A stretch of 64,000 nt of DNA from Nectonema munidae (lineage: Eukaryota; Nematomorpha; Nectonematoida; Nectonematidae): positions 1 through 64,000 of the forward strand of contig JAUIRK010000527.1 in assembly GCA_030549495.1 (NCBI GenBank). Reading direction: 5' to 3'. Shown piece after piece: positions 38,401-53,400 of the stretch. The first letter of the stretch is position 1, and each line of letters starts with the position of its first letter. The notes under the pieces were generated by a model, which did no database searches, had not been told where the DNA came from, and was given only the letters and a program-made list of their open reading frames with translations. The translations under genes and the position numbers were made by a program.

Positions 38401-41400
38401 AAATGAATCATTCTTGATATCTATTGTACCCGCGTGTAAATACGATTTTTAAACTATTAGAGATGAAAGACATGCAAATGCTCAGAAGAAAAATCAAGGA
38501 AGTGATCCTACTAAAGAGAAAGTAGCAGACGACGATGAAGAAGAAGAAGAGGATCTAAATGATTCAAATTATGATGAGGTTACTTTTATTCAATTCCATA
38601 ATGAAACTTCTCACGCTCACACAGATATTAATTCTCACACCCACTTGTATTCTTTTAAAGTGTTTGATTTAGTATCTAAACTTCTAGGCACACAATCGCT
38701 GATGTACCTAAAATCGCTTTCCATGGTAACTCGGCATAAAATCTTTTATTTTCATTTAATCAACAAACATTTTCTTATTTTACCTACTGAATAGCCGTTA
38801 AAATTTTTCCGCTTTTTATTTTTATTCTTTTCCGCGTCCACTTTTATTTATTAATGAATGGCGAAAACAAAGGCTGTTTAAAATAAGAAAACAAAAATAT
38901 TTAAAGTCAAGAGAAAGCAAAACTATGGTTATATCATGTAATGAATAATTTACTTTTTTAATCAATTAGTTATTAGTTTTAATAATGGGTCGATGTACAT
39001 TCCTAATCGAAATTTAGGTCACTATCATAAACTACAGAAAATTTTTTTGTCGTTTATTCTATACTTAAAGTAAATGAATTATCTTTAATATGTTTATGTG
39101 GATAGCAACCTGTATCCAAATAATGAAACCCCAAAAGGTCGGAACCTATTTGGATCGACTTGCCTTGTACGTTAGTCAAATTTGCTGGCGCTAGCAATCA
39201 TCCTAATACACATATATTTAAAGTTATTTTCTCAGAAACTTTTTGACGCAATTGTTTGCAATGGGAGAAATAAAGTAAAGAATAATAAAATAAAGTAAAT
39301 AAGAAATAAAGAACTACATTTTCTTGGTGGAAGTGCTATTTTCTGCTCAATTGTCCTGAAAACCATACAGAAGTTATTTAATCACCAACAACTTGATCTT
39401 ATTTACGATTGCTATTTGCAAAGCTGAATATATATCAGATGTAATTCATAGTTACTAAGGAAAGTTCAAATATTTTGTAACTAAACATTATTTAAAGAAA
39501 ATATGACTTTTGGGTCTTAGAATCGAAAGGCAGAGACGTATGTTGCGGTAGACGGTTTATCGGGAGGAAAATACATAGAAAAAATTCGTTGTAAAGAAAA
39601 ATGTGACTGATTTTGAGGGTGACATAAAATCGAGAGGAACTCGAAAAGAAATTTTATGAACACACTTAAGTGCATTTATATCATAACAAAACGAGCGAGG
39701 AAATATCGCTTGTTTGACAGGAGCAAAAGTAGTGTTGCACGGTGTTATGTGAGAATTTTGATAAATCGCTATGATAAAAAGAGAACATTCTTCAAGGGAT
39801 ATAGTGGACATAATTAATCGATCAAGTATAACTTTTAGTAACTAAGAAAAAATATAAGGCATAGAAGAAGTTATTATATAAACTTGTTTTCCGTGTGTTC
39901 TTCTTATCTTATATGTATTCACAGTTCATGAATAGCTTGTAATTATAAATCAGACTGCGATGAAGTGCCTAAAATCAGATTTTTGAAAATTGTTATCTTG
40001 GCCTATGGATCACATTGGTCACGCCATTGCTCTAACTCTACTTTTTACAGTTTGCTGGTTACGGGGGCAGTTTGTTTGCAAAAGATCCTTACGAAAAAGA
40101 TGACGAGGAAGCAGATATCATTTACGAGTGTATCGACGATCGCATGGATGAGAGAAGAAGGGAAAGGCGGTACTACTTTTTCCTAACTCATTATTCTTCC
40201 TTTCCCATTTTCACTCTTTATTACTCTTCTGAATGAACAGGCAGGCGATCCTTCTTTCTACGCCCACTAAAATTTCTAACTTTTCTGAGATTATTGATCT
40301 TTAAACATGATGATGATGATTAAAAGATACTTTCAAAAGTGATTGCATTGTCGACACTTCAAATATTTTCATTTTTAATAAGACCGTGTAAATCTCGTTA
40401 GGCTATAAATTAGTCAGTATTTTTAGGATTAAAATTGAAATTGTCATTTTTAAAAGAATCGCCCTCCCGGACGCTTCAAGGAAACACCCCTTACTTATAA
40501 ATACATTTCCTTTCAGAATAAAAAAATGTATAGACTTCCATGAGACCCTTAAGTTTGGTGTTCATCTTCCAAATTTACATATCTTGTAATCTATTTATTT
40601 ATTTGCACAATATCTCACATTTCATTAATTCGACATTACAATCCTACAAAATATCTGCAAAATCTGGTTAAAATGCGGGACAAACGAGGTCTGCCCAGTA
40701 TACAACATGCTAGAGACGATCGTGGCCCTGACATTGGCTGAGCTTTTCCTGACTTTTCTTTTATGCTGGCTTGAAGCTTCGCCCTTTCAAGAGCAATTTA
40801 AATTTTTTGGGCATTAAAATGACCGAATGTCATCTTGCTGCACTTTTCTTGTTTTGGAAGAAACAGTTTTTAGAATTTCTATAAAGGCAAAGGATTTCAA
40901 AAATGAGAATATTTTTGCTACTATTTTTCCCTGGTCACTTGTGTGTATCTACAGAGTGATTAACTAGTTAATCAACAAACAATAGTTAGTGCTTTCTAGC
41001 ACTAACTAGAAAGCACATAATATATTATATCTATTATATCCACGAGATGCATACAAATAGATTCTATGAATGAAATTAGAATCATTTACCTACTTATACC
41101 TTTTATCAGCAAAAGATTTTAAGGAAATTGTAAAAACATTGCCAACAACTATTCAGAATAATCTTGATGAAAACTAAAACATTAAATAAATTGAATCTGA
41201 ATAAAGTTGCTATCAATTTGTATGCTGTAGTAAATAAATGTTTTTCTTGTTTAAATTTTATTCAACAAGTATAATCAAGTCATTTGTATTGTATTACAAA
41301 TTTAACTCTTTTAGTGTTACTGTATCATACTTTCCGGCCCTCGATAAAAGTATCTTATACAGTAATGTGCTATAAAAAAATATTTGATCCCCTTCAAAAT

Positions 41401-44400
41401 TTGTAGGCCTCTTTCGAATACCTAGGCTACATTACTGCCTTTGATCAACTATTGCTCAAATTCGGGTTGGTTTTATATTAAATAAATAGAAAAAAACGAT
41501 TTAAAGATTTCGTATTAAATCTAAAAAAAATCATATCAAATCTACTCATAAGCGAAACAAGACTTCATAAAGATATCAAATTGAGAGAATTTAAATTTAT
41601 TGGAGAAGGAAGATCGTTGTTGCCCGTCCCTTCCGATGTGCGCCCCTAATCAAAACAAGAAAATTGGAAATGAAAGAACAGACAAAAAAATTTATTATTA
41701 ATTATGTCTGTTTTCTTTTTGAAATCTTTTTGTAATTTCCATTCCTCAGCTTTCCTACCTCTTTAACTACTTATTTTTGGTAAATGAAGATTTGCAAAAA
41801 TTAAATACTTCTTATCTTTTAAGAGAAGAAAAATTTCAGAGTGAAATTGAAAAGTATCGCCAACACAGACCCAAAATCCAACAACAGTTTTCTGATCTAA
41901 AGGTAATAAATTTCTGTTTTATTTTAAAGCATACAATTTTGCCTTCTAGGTTTTGTAAATAGTGTTCGTATTTTTATATTTAATCTACGAGTTATTTCGA
42001 CATAAAGCGAATTTTTCACTCTGTCAAGACGAATATAATTATGTAAAGTTGTTATTGACGAAAACGGTTAAGTATTCTAAAATAAATAGAGAATATATAG
42101 TAAGAGTATGATTTTTTAATGTTGTGATTCGAAAGAATTGATATTAACCCGTTATCCACTAGAATAATCAGACGATATCTAATGTAAAGCAGTCGATAAC
42201 CGGTTAAACTGAATTAACGTTATATGAATATTGACCAGTTATAGATAGGGACAACACAAGTAGACACATCCTTCAAAAGTTACCCAATAACTTGACTATT
42301 GGTAAAAAAATTTCATACGTTGATACCTTTTTGTGTTTTACTTCCAATAAATTTAATATTAATACAATGTAATTTCTTACATTAAAAACATGAATATAAA
42401 ACTTTGACGGTTTCGAATATCAAAAAGTTAATTAATTTTGTAGATTAGAAATCGTGCATTTACATATATAAGCCTAAATATGCAACTAAACACTCGTACC
42501 TCGATAATTCTCTCATTTGTGGAGGATAATATATACCATGTTATAAAATAAACAACACTTACATGAATTATTATAGAACGATCTCTAGTATATCAAAAAA
42601 GCTAGTATAATAAGCTAGCTAGTTGTTTTTGCAAAAAAGCTTCGTGGATGTAATTGTTGACAAAATGGCCAAGGTTTAGGTTTTAAAAATGATGAATGGA
42701 TTCAAGAAGTTTTGTTTCCCACTTCTTAATCCTCGTTTTTACTGAAATTCAAAATATTTTTTAGAGAAAACTCAGCACTCTATCCGAAGAAGAATGGAGT
42801 GCCATTCCAGAGGTTGGAGATGCTAGGAGTAAAAGGCAGAGAAATCCAAGGCATGAAATTTTAACTCCCATTCCAGATTCCATTATTGCGCGAAACGTCA
42901 ATCTTCAAGTACAATGATATATACTCTTATAATCCTTCTCTTTATCACTGCATACCACTCTTTTACAATTTTATTGGTTGTTGTCTAATTTATATATAAA
43001 ATGTTTTGTACATGAAAATTTTATTCTATGTATTTATATGTATCACCTTTTCAAAATCATACGCTTTCTTTTTATTTTTAGGACACGTTTTTGATTTTGT
43101 GAATAGGCGATCGAATACTTGTTATATGCTTATGATAATAATTGCTCGATTATCGAACAGCACCGATCAAGTTTTAATCGGTTTCTAGTTTTATTCTTCA
43201 ATTTGCATTTTGAATCTTAGCCTGAAAGATTTCTACTTTACGTTTATTGTGTATCTTACTCATACCATTCAAGTGAGCGCTGTTTTTTCTTTTATTGCTT
43301 TTCAGGTCTGTTTTTTAGATGTATATGTTCATTTTTCTTATGGCCTAAAAAATGAAATATAATGACTCATACTTAAAATTTGGTTTTACTGCATTAACGT
43401 CTGGTGGGGAAGAGGAACCTAAGTGTCTTTTGTTTTCTGAATTGTTAGCACCACTTTTCAAAAGCCTGTCAAATGAAGCTTGGGCTGGAAATGAAGCACT
43501 CGAGTTCAGTAAGCAAAGTTATTGACCATTTTAAACGTCAAATTGAACAATTACACAAATCAAGGTTTGATAACCTAGGAATGTTTTTGGAAAATATTAA
43601 ATGTGTCTTGAAAGCCTTCTATAAAGTTGCAAAAATATCTGTTGTCAAAAAGTTCCACAACATAGGAGAACAGTTGTTATTACTTTGCTGCAAAAATATC
43701 ATTTTGAATATGCTAAGAAGTTCTGAACTTGTAAAATTGAAGCATATCTTTCTGTTAAACGATATCTTTAGATGGCTAATAGGAGAGATGATGTTTTATT
43801 GATTTGGAATAGGATTTTCAATTTTTTTTTAATTCAGCTTGATGAAAAGACGGATGCTGCAAACTTATCTCAGCCTAGTGTTTAAATACAATATGAATAT
43901 GATAAGCATCTGCTAAACAATTTTTTGTTTTTCAAAACTTAGTAGTAAACAACCCTAAGAGAAATATTTGACGAGGTGGACAATTGTGTACTGACCGTGC
44001 TCTATCAATTTCTTGTTCTAGTTTTAAGACTCTGATTAAGCAAAAATATTCAGATGTAATTGGTACTCAGTGCGCTACTCATCCCAAAGCCTGATTAGTT
44101 GAAAAATGTTCTCCATGAACTCTTGCGGCACTCAAACGTGAGGTGGCGTGCCAAAGAAAAAGTTTCGAAGCGATACTATGGAAAGAAATCCAGCAATTTC
44201 TTCTAAGCAAACCAGACATGCACGTAAAATTTTCTCATGTCTTTTTTCGTATATTCCTATCATTTTTAATGAGCATATTTGGATCTATGAAATGCCTTAA
44301 CTTTTTGCCTTAAGGTAGCATATCTTAGCCAAGAATATTTTCTTTATTTTCCTACTCAAGAACAGTTTATTGATTTAATTATTATTGATTGAGGATGTGC

Positions 44401-47400
44401 AAAACATGTTTTTTTGTGAAATGTCTTATAGCAACTTATCCGATTGAAAACGGACATTCCTATGATGGTGTTGCAAAGATTGCTCTGAAAGTTCTGACTC
44501 GATTTGCCACTTCATATGAGTGTGAGCAAGCGGTTTCCATGCTACTTGCCATTGAAACCAAATCCCGAAAAGATTATAAGTGAGTAATGATATGAGAGTT
44601 GCTTTAGCCAAAACAGAGCCAAACTTAAACAAAGCAGATGGATCCACCCCATTGACTTGTTGATTGGATTATTCAGACAATTTTTGAATAAACTTTTGCG
44701 TCAATTTTTTTAGTACATTAGATTTTATGTTGATTTATTTTTTTAAATAAGACCACTAGCTATTAAAAAATTATAAAGAGACTGCTGACTCGAAAATTTT
44801 ACAAAGCTTGTCAACAGCTCAACAAGAGAACAAAATAATTCGTATATCGGATTTTACTCATCGGATGTAATTAATTCTTTATCCCTCCTTATTGTCATTC
44901 ACGAGTTATTGAAACCGATGGTCACAGGCTATCCGTATAGTCTATTGCTAGATATGCTATACTCCAACCAATTGAAGGTTTTATACCATGACTCTAAAAA
45001 TAATCTTTTAATATTTTTAGCAACAAAATGTTACCAAACTATATTAGTAGCACAGACAAACAAAGAATCATCTTATATAATCTTCATATTCTACCTACAC
45101 ATATATTCAGTTAGTAAAGTAAATAGTTTGAAAATATTTTTAAGATTTGGGTCGATGAATTGACTGGTATGAAGTCGTGAATTTATATTTGGGCCTTTTA
45201 AATGGAAATTGAAGGTTTAACATTTTTGGAAGAAAATTTGCTTCAAATCTTAATTTTATATGAATTAGCTATTCCATTCCTTAAGTGCCATAAATACATG
45301 AAAATTAAATTATTTGTACCAGATTTTATTAACAAAATTTTTAAGGAAAGTCTGAACACATTGCCAATTATTCAAAAAAATCTTGACAAAAAAAGCTAAG
45401 AGATTAAATAAAATTAATATCTAAGGATAAAGATGCTATATATTTGATTTCTGGAATAAAAGACTTGGTTGTTTAAATTATCTTTAGCAAATATAAAAAA
45501 GGCATTTTTCCTAACGTCAGTTTTCGATTACATTGATTTAAAACTCTTTCAGTTCATGCATGCATACCAAGATGTATCGGATGCGAAAGAATCCTGTAAT
45601 CAATTCTTTGCATAATTGTATCATAAAGACGTACGTATCATAAAAAATTTTAATAATTGAAAAATTCTCAAAAAAACTTTATGGAAAAAATGAAAAATAT
45701 TTGAAAATTATGGAAGCGTATGTTGAAATTTATAAGATCTGCAGATGAGAATGTTGAGAGGATTTACTTCGCAAAATTCCCACCTGTGAACATCCGCTGC
45801 ATCTCTGCATTAAATGTTAAATATACATTCCATATAATGCGTTCGCATACCATATGTTTGGGCAATAACTGTTACCGTACAATACACTGCATATGCTTTG
45901 TCTTGCGTGCAGTCGGGTTAACAATATCTGCCAGATAAAAGCTCCAAATGCTGTCTTTCTTGTGGCCTGAACTTTTTCATGGTTGGATAGAAATAATAGA
46001 AGTATTACAGTATACTTAGGAAAACTAGGCAAAAAGGAACATACAAAACGTTATAGAAAATATATGGATCTTTGAATGAAATCGAAAAACAGCAAGAAAA
46101 ATTTGTGAAAAGTTACAATTAGTGTGCGCAATTTTCAAATCCCTTTTATTTGTGATGAGAAAAAGGGATATCATGAATTTTATATCCATGATATATTTAA
46201 AAATAATGGACTACACAACAACTGATAAATAAGTAACCTTGATATATATCGATATAAATCAAATGATATATATCAGGTGTATTTATACGCCAACCCTAGC
46301 GAGAACTATCACAAAGTGTATGCATTTATATATTTGAAGGGAGTTTCAGAGGGGCAAAATAAATCCCAGGGGGCCTAGCTCCCCTGCGTCCCGCTTATCA
46401 ACGAACCTGGTTTGAGTAATTAGTAGGGATAAACCTTTTAAACTATAAACTATAGAGTTCTTATATAGTTTTGTGGTTGAGAAATTACTTGCACCTGATC
46501 AAATATAGCTCAAATGTGCATTATTATATCAATGAAGCGGGAATTAATAAAAAAATAGATTTTAAATACTCATACTTAATATAAAAACTCTAATCACAAA
46601 TCTTTTAAATACTATAAAAATGATATATATTTGAGAAAATTGAAAATTATTGCAGGGGGAAAACCGCTTGTGAGAACTTTTAAGTTTCGTTTTTATTTAT
46701 AAATGGTCGTTTATCGAGGGTAAAAATGATAAAGTTAAATAAATTGGGAAGAACTAGGACTACTTGTTATGGACAGAGAGTCTATTAAAAGGAATTCATT
46801 TAAAGGACCTTTGGCTGTACTCAAGTAGCATTGACTTATCAAGTGGGCGTTTAAAATTTCACAAGCAAATCCTTTAAATTGTTTTTATGATGTGTAAAAA
46901 CGTATAAAATCGGAGACAGTTTTCAGATTATACGATTACATCATATTTTTGTATTTTACTACGGAACAAGTATTTGATGACACCGCCGACATCAATCTCG
47001 ATCCGATGCTGTGTCAGTTTTTATGAGTTACTCATTTCTAGGAATGGAGGCAAATAATTGAAAAATCAAATAACCTAAAACTTTTAATATTTGAAAATAA
47101 CAAACTAAATATTTATTTATACATAAGCGATATTCTTCTCTCCTGTAAAAAAGTATGCAAAGACATTAGGATAAAAACAATCTTTTTCCTTCAGGTCGAT
47201 AAGAAGAAGCTTTTGTATGGAGATTAAACTAATGTCATTCAATCTTTCTTATTATTGCGTTTCTCAATAACAAATGTTTACTTTTTAAAAGGAAATTCTT
47301 TGTTTCAGTCAAGAAAAATTTAATTCCCAATATTTTTTATTCGTTTTTTTCAGCACCCCTAAGAATTTCAAACGCTACCTTGAAGTCATTATTACATACC

Positions 47401-50400
47401 CTGGCAACCACTGTCATATTCCGACCGATTCCTTGAAAGTAAAATCTTTAAAAGTTGAATGAGTATCACGGATCGATAAGCTTATAAATGCTTAAGTCAC
47501 ATTAGATTTAACGTTTAGATCATAATTTATTAAAACTTTGTTTACATAAAAACAGATTTAAAAAAACTTCACAGTTTAGAAGTATATGAATACTGAATTT
47601 TTTTACCTTTAATTAAATATCTATTTTTATCTACGCCATTATAAGCCATATTTAAATACTTAAAAACATATTATTTAAATCTTAAAACTAGGATAAACAC
47701 ATTGCTAATAAAGTGTAATTTTTACCGAAAGACGCTTCACTCAATAGATTTTAGGGTCAAAACTAAAAAACAACTCTAGCTATTTGTCTTAATAACATAA
47801 ATATGGAAGATATTTTACTAGTTTAGAAAAAACTTTATAATGTATGTATAACTTGTTCCTGATAAATTTGTTAATATTTATTAATTAAATCAATTATTGG
47901 AAATAATAAAAACACTAAAATTACCTTGCACTTAAAAATTGAAAGAAAAAACAAACAAAAGGCAAAATAGAACCATCAGCTGTTTTAAATGATAGTATGT
48001 CAATTTATTTATCCATATGAAATTTCCTATCTTCTTATAACTGAAAAGTCCTCTTCTAATATCGAATCCTTTAAGTTGGGATGGGTAGCGGTTGTAAAGT
48101 AATAGTATATCGCGAAGGCATCCCATAATAATCAATAAAATAACGAGCAAGGTTCCTACTTCCAAACAGCTTACCAACACACTCCCTGTTTTGCAAAGCC
48201 AGCAAGTATAGACAGAAAAAGACATTCTCGTCGGCCCATTTTTCTGGTGTGAGATTGAGGATGTTGACTAATAGTGGAAAAATCCTTATACACGCCGGAT
48301 GACGTAATCGGGACTCGCAAGCCGCTGGAGACAATCTTCTCTTTCTCATGCAATTGAAGGATAAATTGACAATAGTGCTCACCACAGTTCCATCTTTAAG
48401 CTTTGGCGACAAGAAACCGTTTGACGAATGTAACTCACGATATTGATGGCGGCTGGTTAGAGCAAAGCGCCGCAAGCGTGTGGACACACTGCTCCTATCC
48501 TGACGTCCGAGTGGTGAGTAAAACCTGTGGGGTTCTTCTAGCCACTTGAAATGTCCTTTTTTGTGTCATCGTCTTAATCTGTTGGCTGATAAGTCACAGA
48601 GGTGACAGCAGATGTCTCGATGTGCAAATCAGCTTGCAACGCAGAACCTGGTGAAGCTACTACATCTTTATCTTTAGCCTGAGTTCGTTCAGTCAGATGA
48701 GCTTCTGCCATATTACAATATGATATATAAAAATACAAACACAAATTCGATCAAATTTAGAATATAAAAAAATACAATAACATAAAATTAATTATACCCT
48801 ACTGGAACGTATGGATATGCTCACTACACCATCGTTTCTTCCTTTCCTCAAAATCAATTGTTTTATTGACCAAAATGAATGGACAGTAATGCTTACTACA
48901 ATTCAATCTGAGCGTATTATCAACTCACTCTGGTTGGCGTATATGATCATTTCGATGCGCGTCTTCATCATAAGTCGTTATAGAAGGCGGTTGACTTGAT
49001 CACAAAGCAGTGAAGGTATGTACCGACTGTTCATATCCAGCCTTCGTACTGTCATAGCGATATGTAAATCCGGTCGCACCTCATTTCCTGCAACATCGTG
49101 GTTTTCCTTCGTAGCGTTTTTTGCTTGTTTGATGTCCGTAGACGCCGATAAATCCGTGACGGATGGTTGGCTTTTTTACATTTTGTTAAAAATGCGAAAA
49201 TACTAAGTAATTTCCGTCTAGAAATGTCCTATCCACTTTCTAATGATTGAAATATTTCGTCCTTTTATTGGAAAAAAGAACCTTGTATTTCGACTATTTA
49301 TTCATAATAACGGGTTTGATATCATAAGTGGTATAACTTGTTCTTTTTAGGAAACTGTTTCATCTCTAGATGCTCATCAACAGTACTACGGAGGCTTCGA
49401 AACACCTTTTCCAGGTACTATGCCCGGCAGCCAGACCCCTTTCAGTTCATTCCTTGATGGAATATCATCTCAATTGTCCACAAATAACGGCAACTTAGAT
49501 CTCAAGAAGATAGGTCAAGCAAGAAACACTCTCATGGATATTAAGCTCAATCAGGTTCATATTTTTGTATATCCATTTAAATAAATTATAGCATTTTATT
49601 GTTTTCCTTTAGTACTTCTATTATTTTTCCCTATTCATTATCATATATCAGCACATTTGGCAATGTAACTTCGAGTAGATATGTTATTCATCGCAATTTA
49701 TGTATTGGAATAATAAAAGAAAACAAAATTACTGCGCAGATTTGTATAGAGCACACGTTTGCAAACTTACTCGAAGTAAAGCAACATGTACAAAAAATTG
49801 TCTAATTGTATGTGCATTTTCGGTTAACAGTTAATTCGTCCAAATGTCTGTCGGCCAATCCGATCACGAAAAAACGTACCTCTTAAATTTATTCTTTAGG
49901 CTTCCTTACAAATTTAGCGAAATAATGCAGCCAATTTTTTACGAAATATTATTCGATATTTAACATATTTGATTGAAAGTTATTAACCCTCGCACATCCG
50001 ACTATATTTTACTTTCATCCAACACAGAACGTGCGGTTTTACTCCACTACTTCCTTTGCAAACATCGTGCGTGATGTTTGGCATCAAATTTCATTCATGG
50101 TTCTTTTATGATGGGTGGGTTTCTTAAAATAATGTATTCTTTTTAACGAGGGATGTGCGCATGAAGCTTTTGTCGTTTCTTTATGCCGTTGTAGAAGGTA
50201 AAAATACAATCATATGTTATAACTGAAATCTGAGAAATCTGTTATATCCTGAAAGCTGAGAATCAAAATTTATTTGCACAATTTACTCAGTATGAAATGT
50301 GAACCAAATTCTGCTAATGTTAAAGCTTTTATTATAAGCATTAGAAACATGTCTGTAAGACCATAGCTCCAAAAAGCGAAGCTATGAACAAAAGTAGTGT

Positions 50401-53400
50401 CTGGCAAAAATTTTACCTTTTTTTATTATAATCTCATTTTAATTTTTTTCTTTGAAAATAAAGGAACGGAAGTTCTTTTTATACATAATATTCATTTTAT
50501 TTTTCCATCTAAGAATATCATGATATATAGTGACAAAGATAACAAAGATTTTCGTAGAGCGATTTTTCTATTTTTTATATGAATAAAGAATTGATTCCCA
50601 TCCATGATTTTATAATAATTACCAAAATCACTTAAAACATGAAATTTATTTTTTCTTTAAGTTTATTGTAATTTAAATATTATTATTCACAGATCAGCAA
50701 ATTTTTATATATTATATATAACTAATAAAGATTTATTGAGAAACAGCCAAAAAAAATTTTTGTAAATTTTCATCAGCTAAATAGAAAGGGTGGTTGCTCC
50801 AAATCTTCCTTTTGGGAGATATAATATGGGCGAAAATGAGATAAGTTGTTTCTTTTAGGAATCAGTTAACTTGTGTTTTCACTATCATTAATAATAAAGC
50901 CTTTGAATCTTCATTAAAAGTGAACCCTTTTTGTTACCAGGCAGAAATATATTATAAAATTATATCCATGCCATTTAGTATTAGAATTAGAAAATATAAT
51001 AAAATAAAAAAAATAAAGTTATTACGTTAATCAGAAAATAATTCAACATGCAAATATAAAAAGGCGAGAATAATGACTTCAAGCATAAAATGTTTTTAAT
51101 TTCTTTTCATTATTTTTTTCAATAATTTTAAATCGTTTGGCAACCGTTGCTTTTGATATTTTTGATTTTTATTGAGATAACTTATAAATTTACTGATTTA
51201 CACATTGTTATTTGAGCGCATCCTGAATATTTTTTCAACTCATTTCTCCTTAACCGGAATTCTGTTCTTAATATTTAAATAAAACATAAAAAAAATCTGT
51301 TAAATTTTTTTGACTAATAGATTTTACCAATAGAGGAAGAGTTAGTGGAATATAAAGCAAATTCAAAAAAATCTCACAGATTTAAAGCTTTTGCAAAGTT
51401 ATTCTGAGAAGCATTGCATCTTATAATCAAATTTTTATAATCCTGGTTTTTGATTATCGCAAATATTTTAACTTGATAGCATTATGAAGCGCTTAGTAGT
51501 TTCTGGCGATGTACCCAGTGGATCCGCGATTTTATTGATTCCAATTTTACATCATATACCTTAAGCCAACTTCTAAATAATTCAATGACCACACCTAGAA
51601 GAAAGATTTAACAAAATTTGTAAGTCACGGATTAAAGAAAATTCCAAATCTTCATTCCAAAATGTTAAAATAAACTTGTAGTAATTATACTTTATATCAA
51701 TTTTTATTATATTAGCGAAGTAAGCTTAGAAAAATTCATTACATCTCAATAGTTTATTATAATCGGTTTTTAGCTATTTTATGAAAACAAGTAAACAATA
51801 CTTTCAAAAATAGGATAAAAACTATATCAGATCAAAACAAAAAACTTCAACTAAAATGGTATACGTTTTCCTTAAAAATGATTAATATATATATTCGTAT
51901 AGAGAGTATAAACAGGGATACAGTTAAACTTATATGTAGATGACGTTAATCTTACCCGTAATAATATAATTTACTTATTTTACTTCTTTGAAAGGCGTAA
52001 ATATTTAAAATGTTCTAATTTTGTAGCTTGTTACTGAAATTAAACTTAAATGTTATTTTGTTATATATTTTTATGAAGCTAAGTTGCTTCACTTTAACTT
52101 TAGCTTAATCAACGTGGAGTAAAACTCTACGTCCCGATGTGCGAAGGTTAAGTAAAGATATTTAATAGTTTTTTATAATAAAAACAGTTTAAGCATACTT
52201 TAATTTTGAATTTTAGGTTTCTGATTCAGTTACTGGGCAAACTGTTATTGATCCAAAAGGCTATTTAACCAATCTCCAATCAATGCTGCCTACGTGGTCG
52301 GGTGCTGATATAGCGGATGTTAAAAAAGCACGACTTCTGTTGCGCTCTGTTCGTGAAACAAATCCTAAGCATCCACCTGCTTGGATTGCTTCTGCGCGAT
52401 TAGAAGAAGTATTATTCCTTTTTCGCACATTTTTTACATTAATTTTTTATTCTAAGAAAGAATAACGGTGACGTAGCTGATCTCTTTCTTTTTATCTCCG
52501 CATTTTTACAACTTCTAAATTTAGATTGATAAAATTTTATAATTCAACTACCAGGGTACCTGAATTTACAAATTCATTTCTTAGCTAATATTTTCTTATC
52601 TCTATAAAGAGGAAATTCAAGACTCCAAATCGGTGATAAGAAAGAAACAAAAGTTATAATATTTGAAAAATATACGATAACTTCTTTTTATTATTAAAGT
52701 TAGTGCTTTTTTAATTAATTTTTTATTTTTTTGCAGTTTACATCTTTTAAGTTAATGTTTTTGTGATTTTCATTAATTTAATAATTGGAAAAAGATTTTC
52801 TTAATGAAAAATTAGTTACAAATTTTTTTTATTATCATGTAAGTTTAATTTTGAGAATTATTATCTATCTATCAGAAAAAGTTAACTACACCTAGTTCTA
52901 AAATATTTTATTTAACAAAATTTTAAAAATGAATTTATTATGAAAAGTTAAATATTAAAAAAATATGTACGACGACCAAGTGACCATTATTTAAGTTGTT
53001 GAGCATAAAACGATAAAAATTAGAGCATTCTAAGGTTGGCATTGAGTTCATACTTTCCAAAATTAAATCATGCATAGGAACATTTTTTTCAGGCATTAAT
53101 AACTTTTTTACTTTTGCTTTAATCTATGAAAACACATTTTCATATGGCATCAGCATATACGAATATAGAGAAAGATATTTTAAAACATAATCGTTTTGAG
53201 AATTGAAAAGACTGAACATTTTGAGATTTGTGAATACTGGCATTGTCGGGCACAATCTCAAGCTTAAGCTCCATTTTGTATTGCACCACCTGACTTCATT
53301 TTATTCAAATTTTGTAGTTTCTGACTGTTACAACTTTGCCTTGAAATTAATTCATAATGCCAAATTTTGAATCAGTTCATCATTATCAGAACTAATGTCA

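Noticed and set aside
41840-41902. PRPF6 exon 5 starting after aatttcag at 41839
   Set aside because: It would shift the frame after exon 4; the site at 41824 gives [12 protein letters not shown] in phase.
46220-46400. Tatatatc-rich palindromic stretch followed by GC-rich cagggggcctagctcccctg
   Set aside because: Could be a decayed MITE, but no matching ends or target duplication were found.
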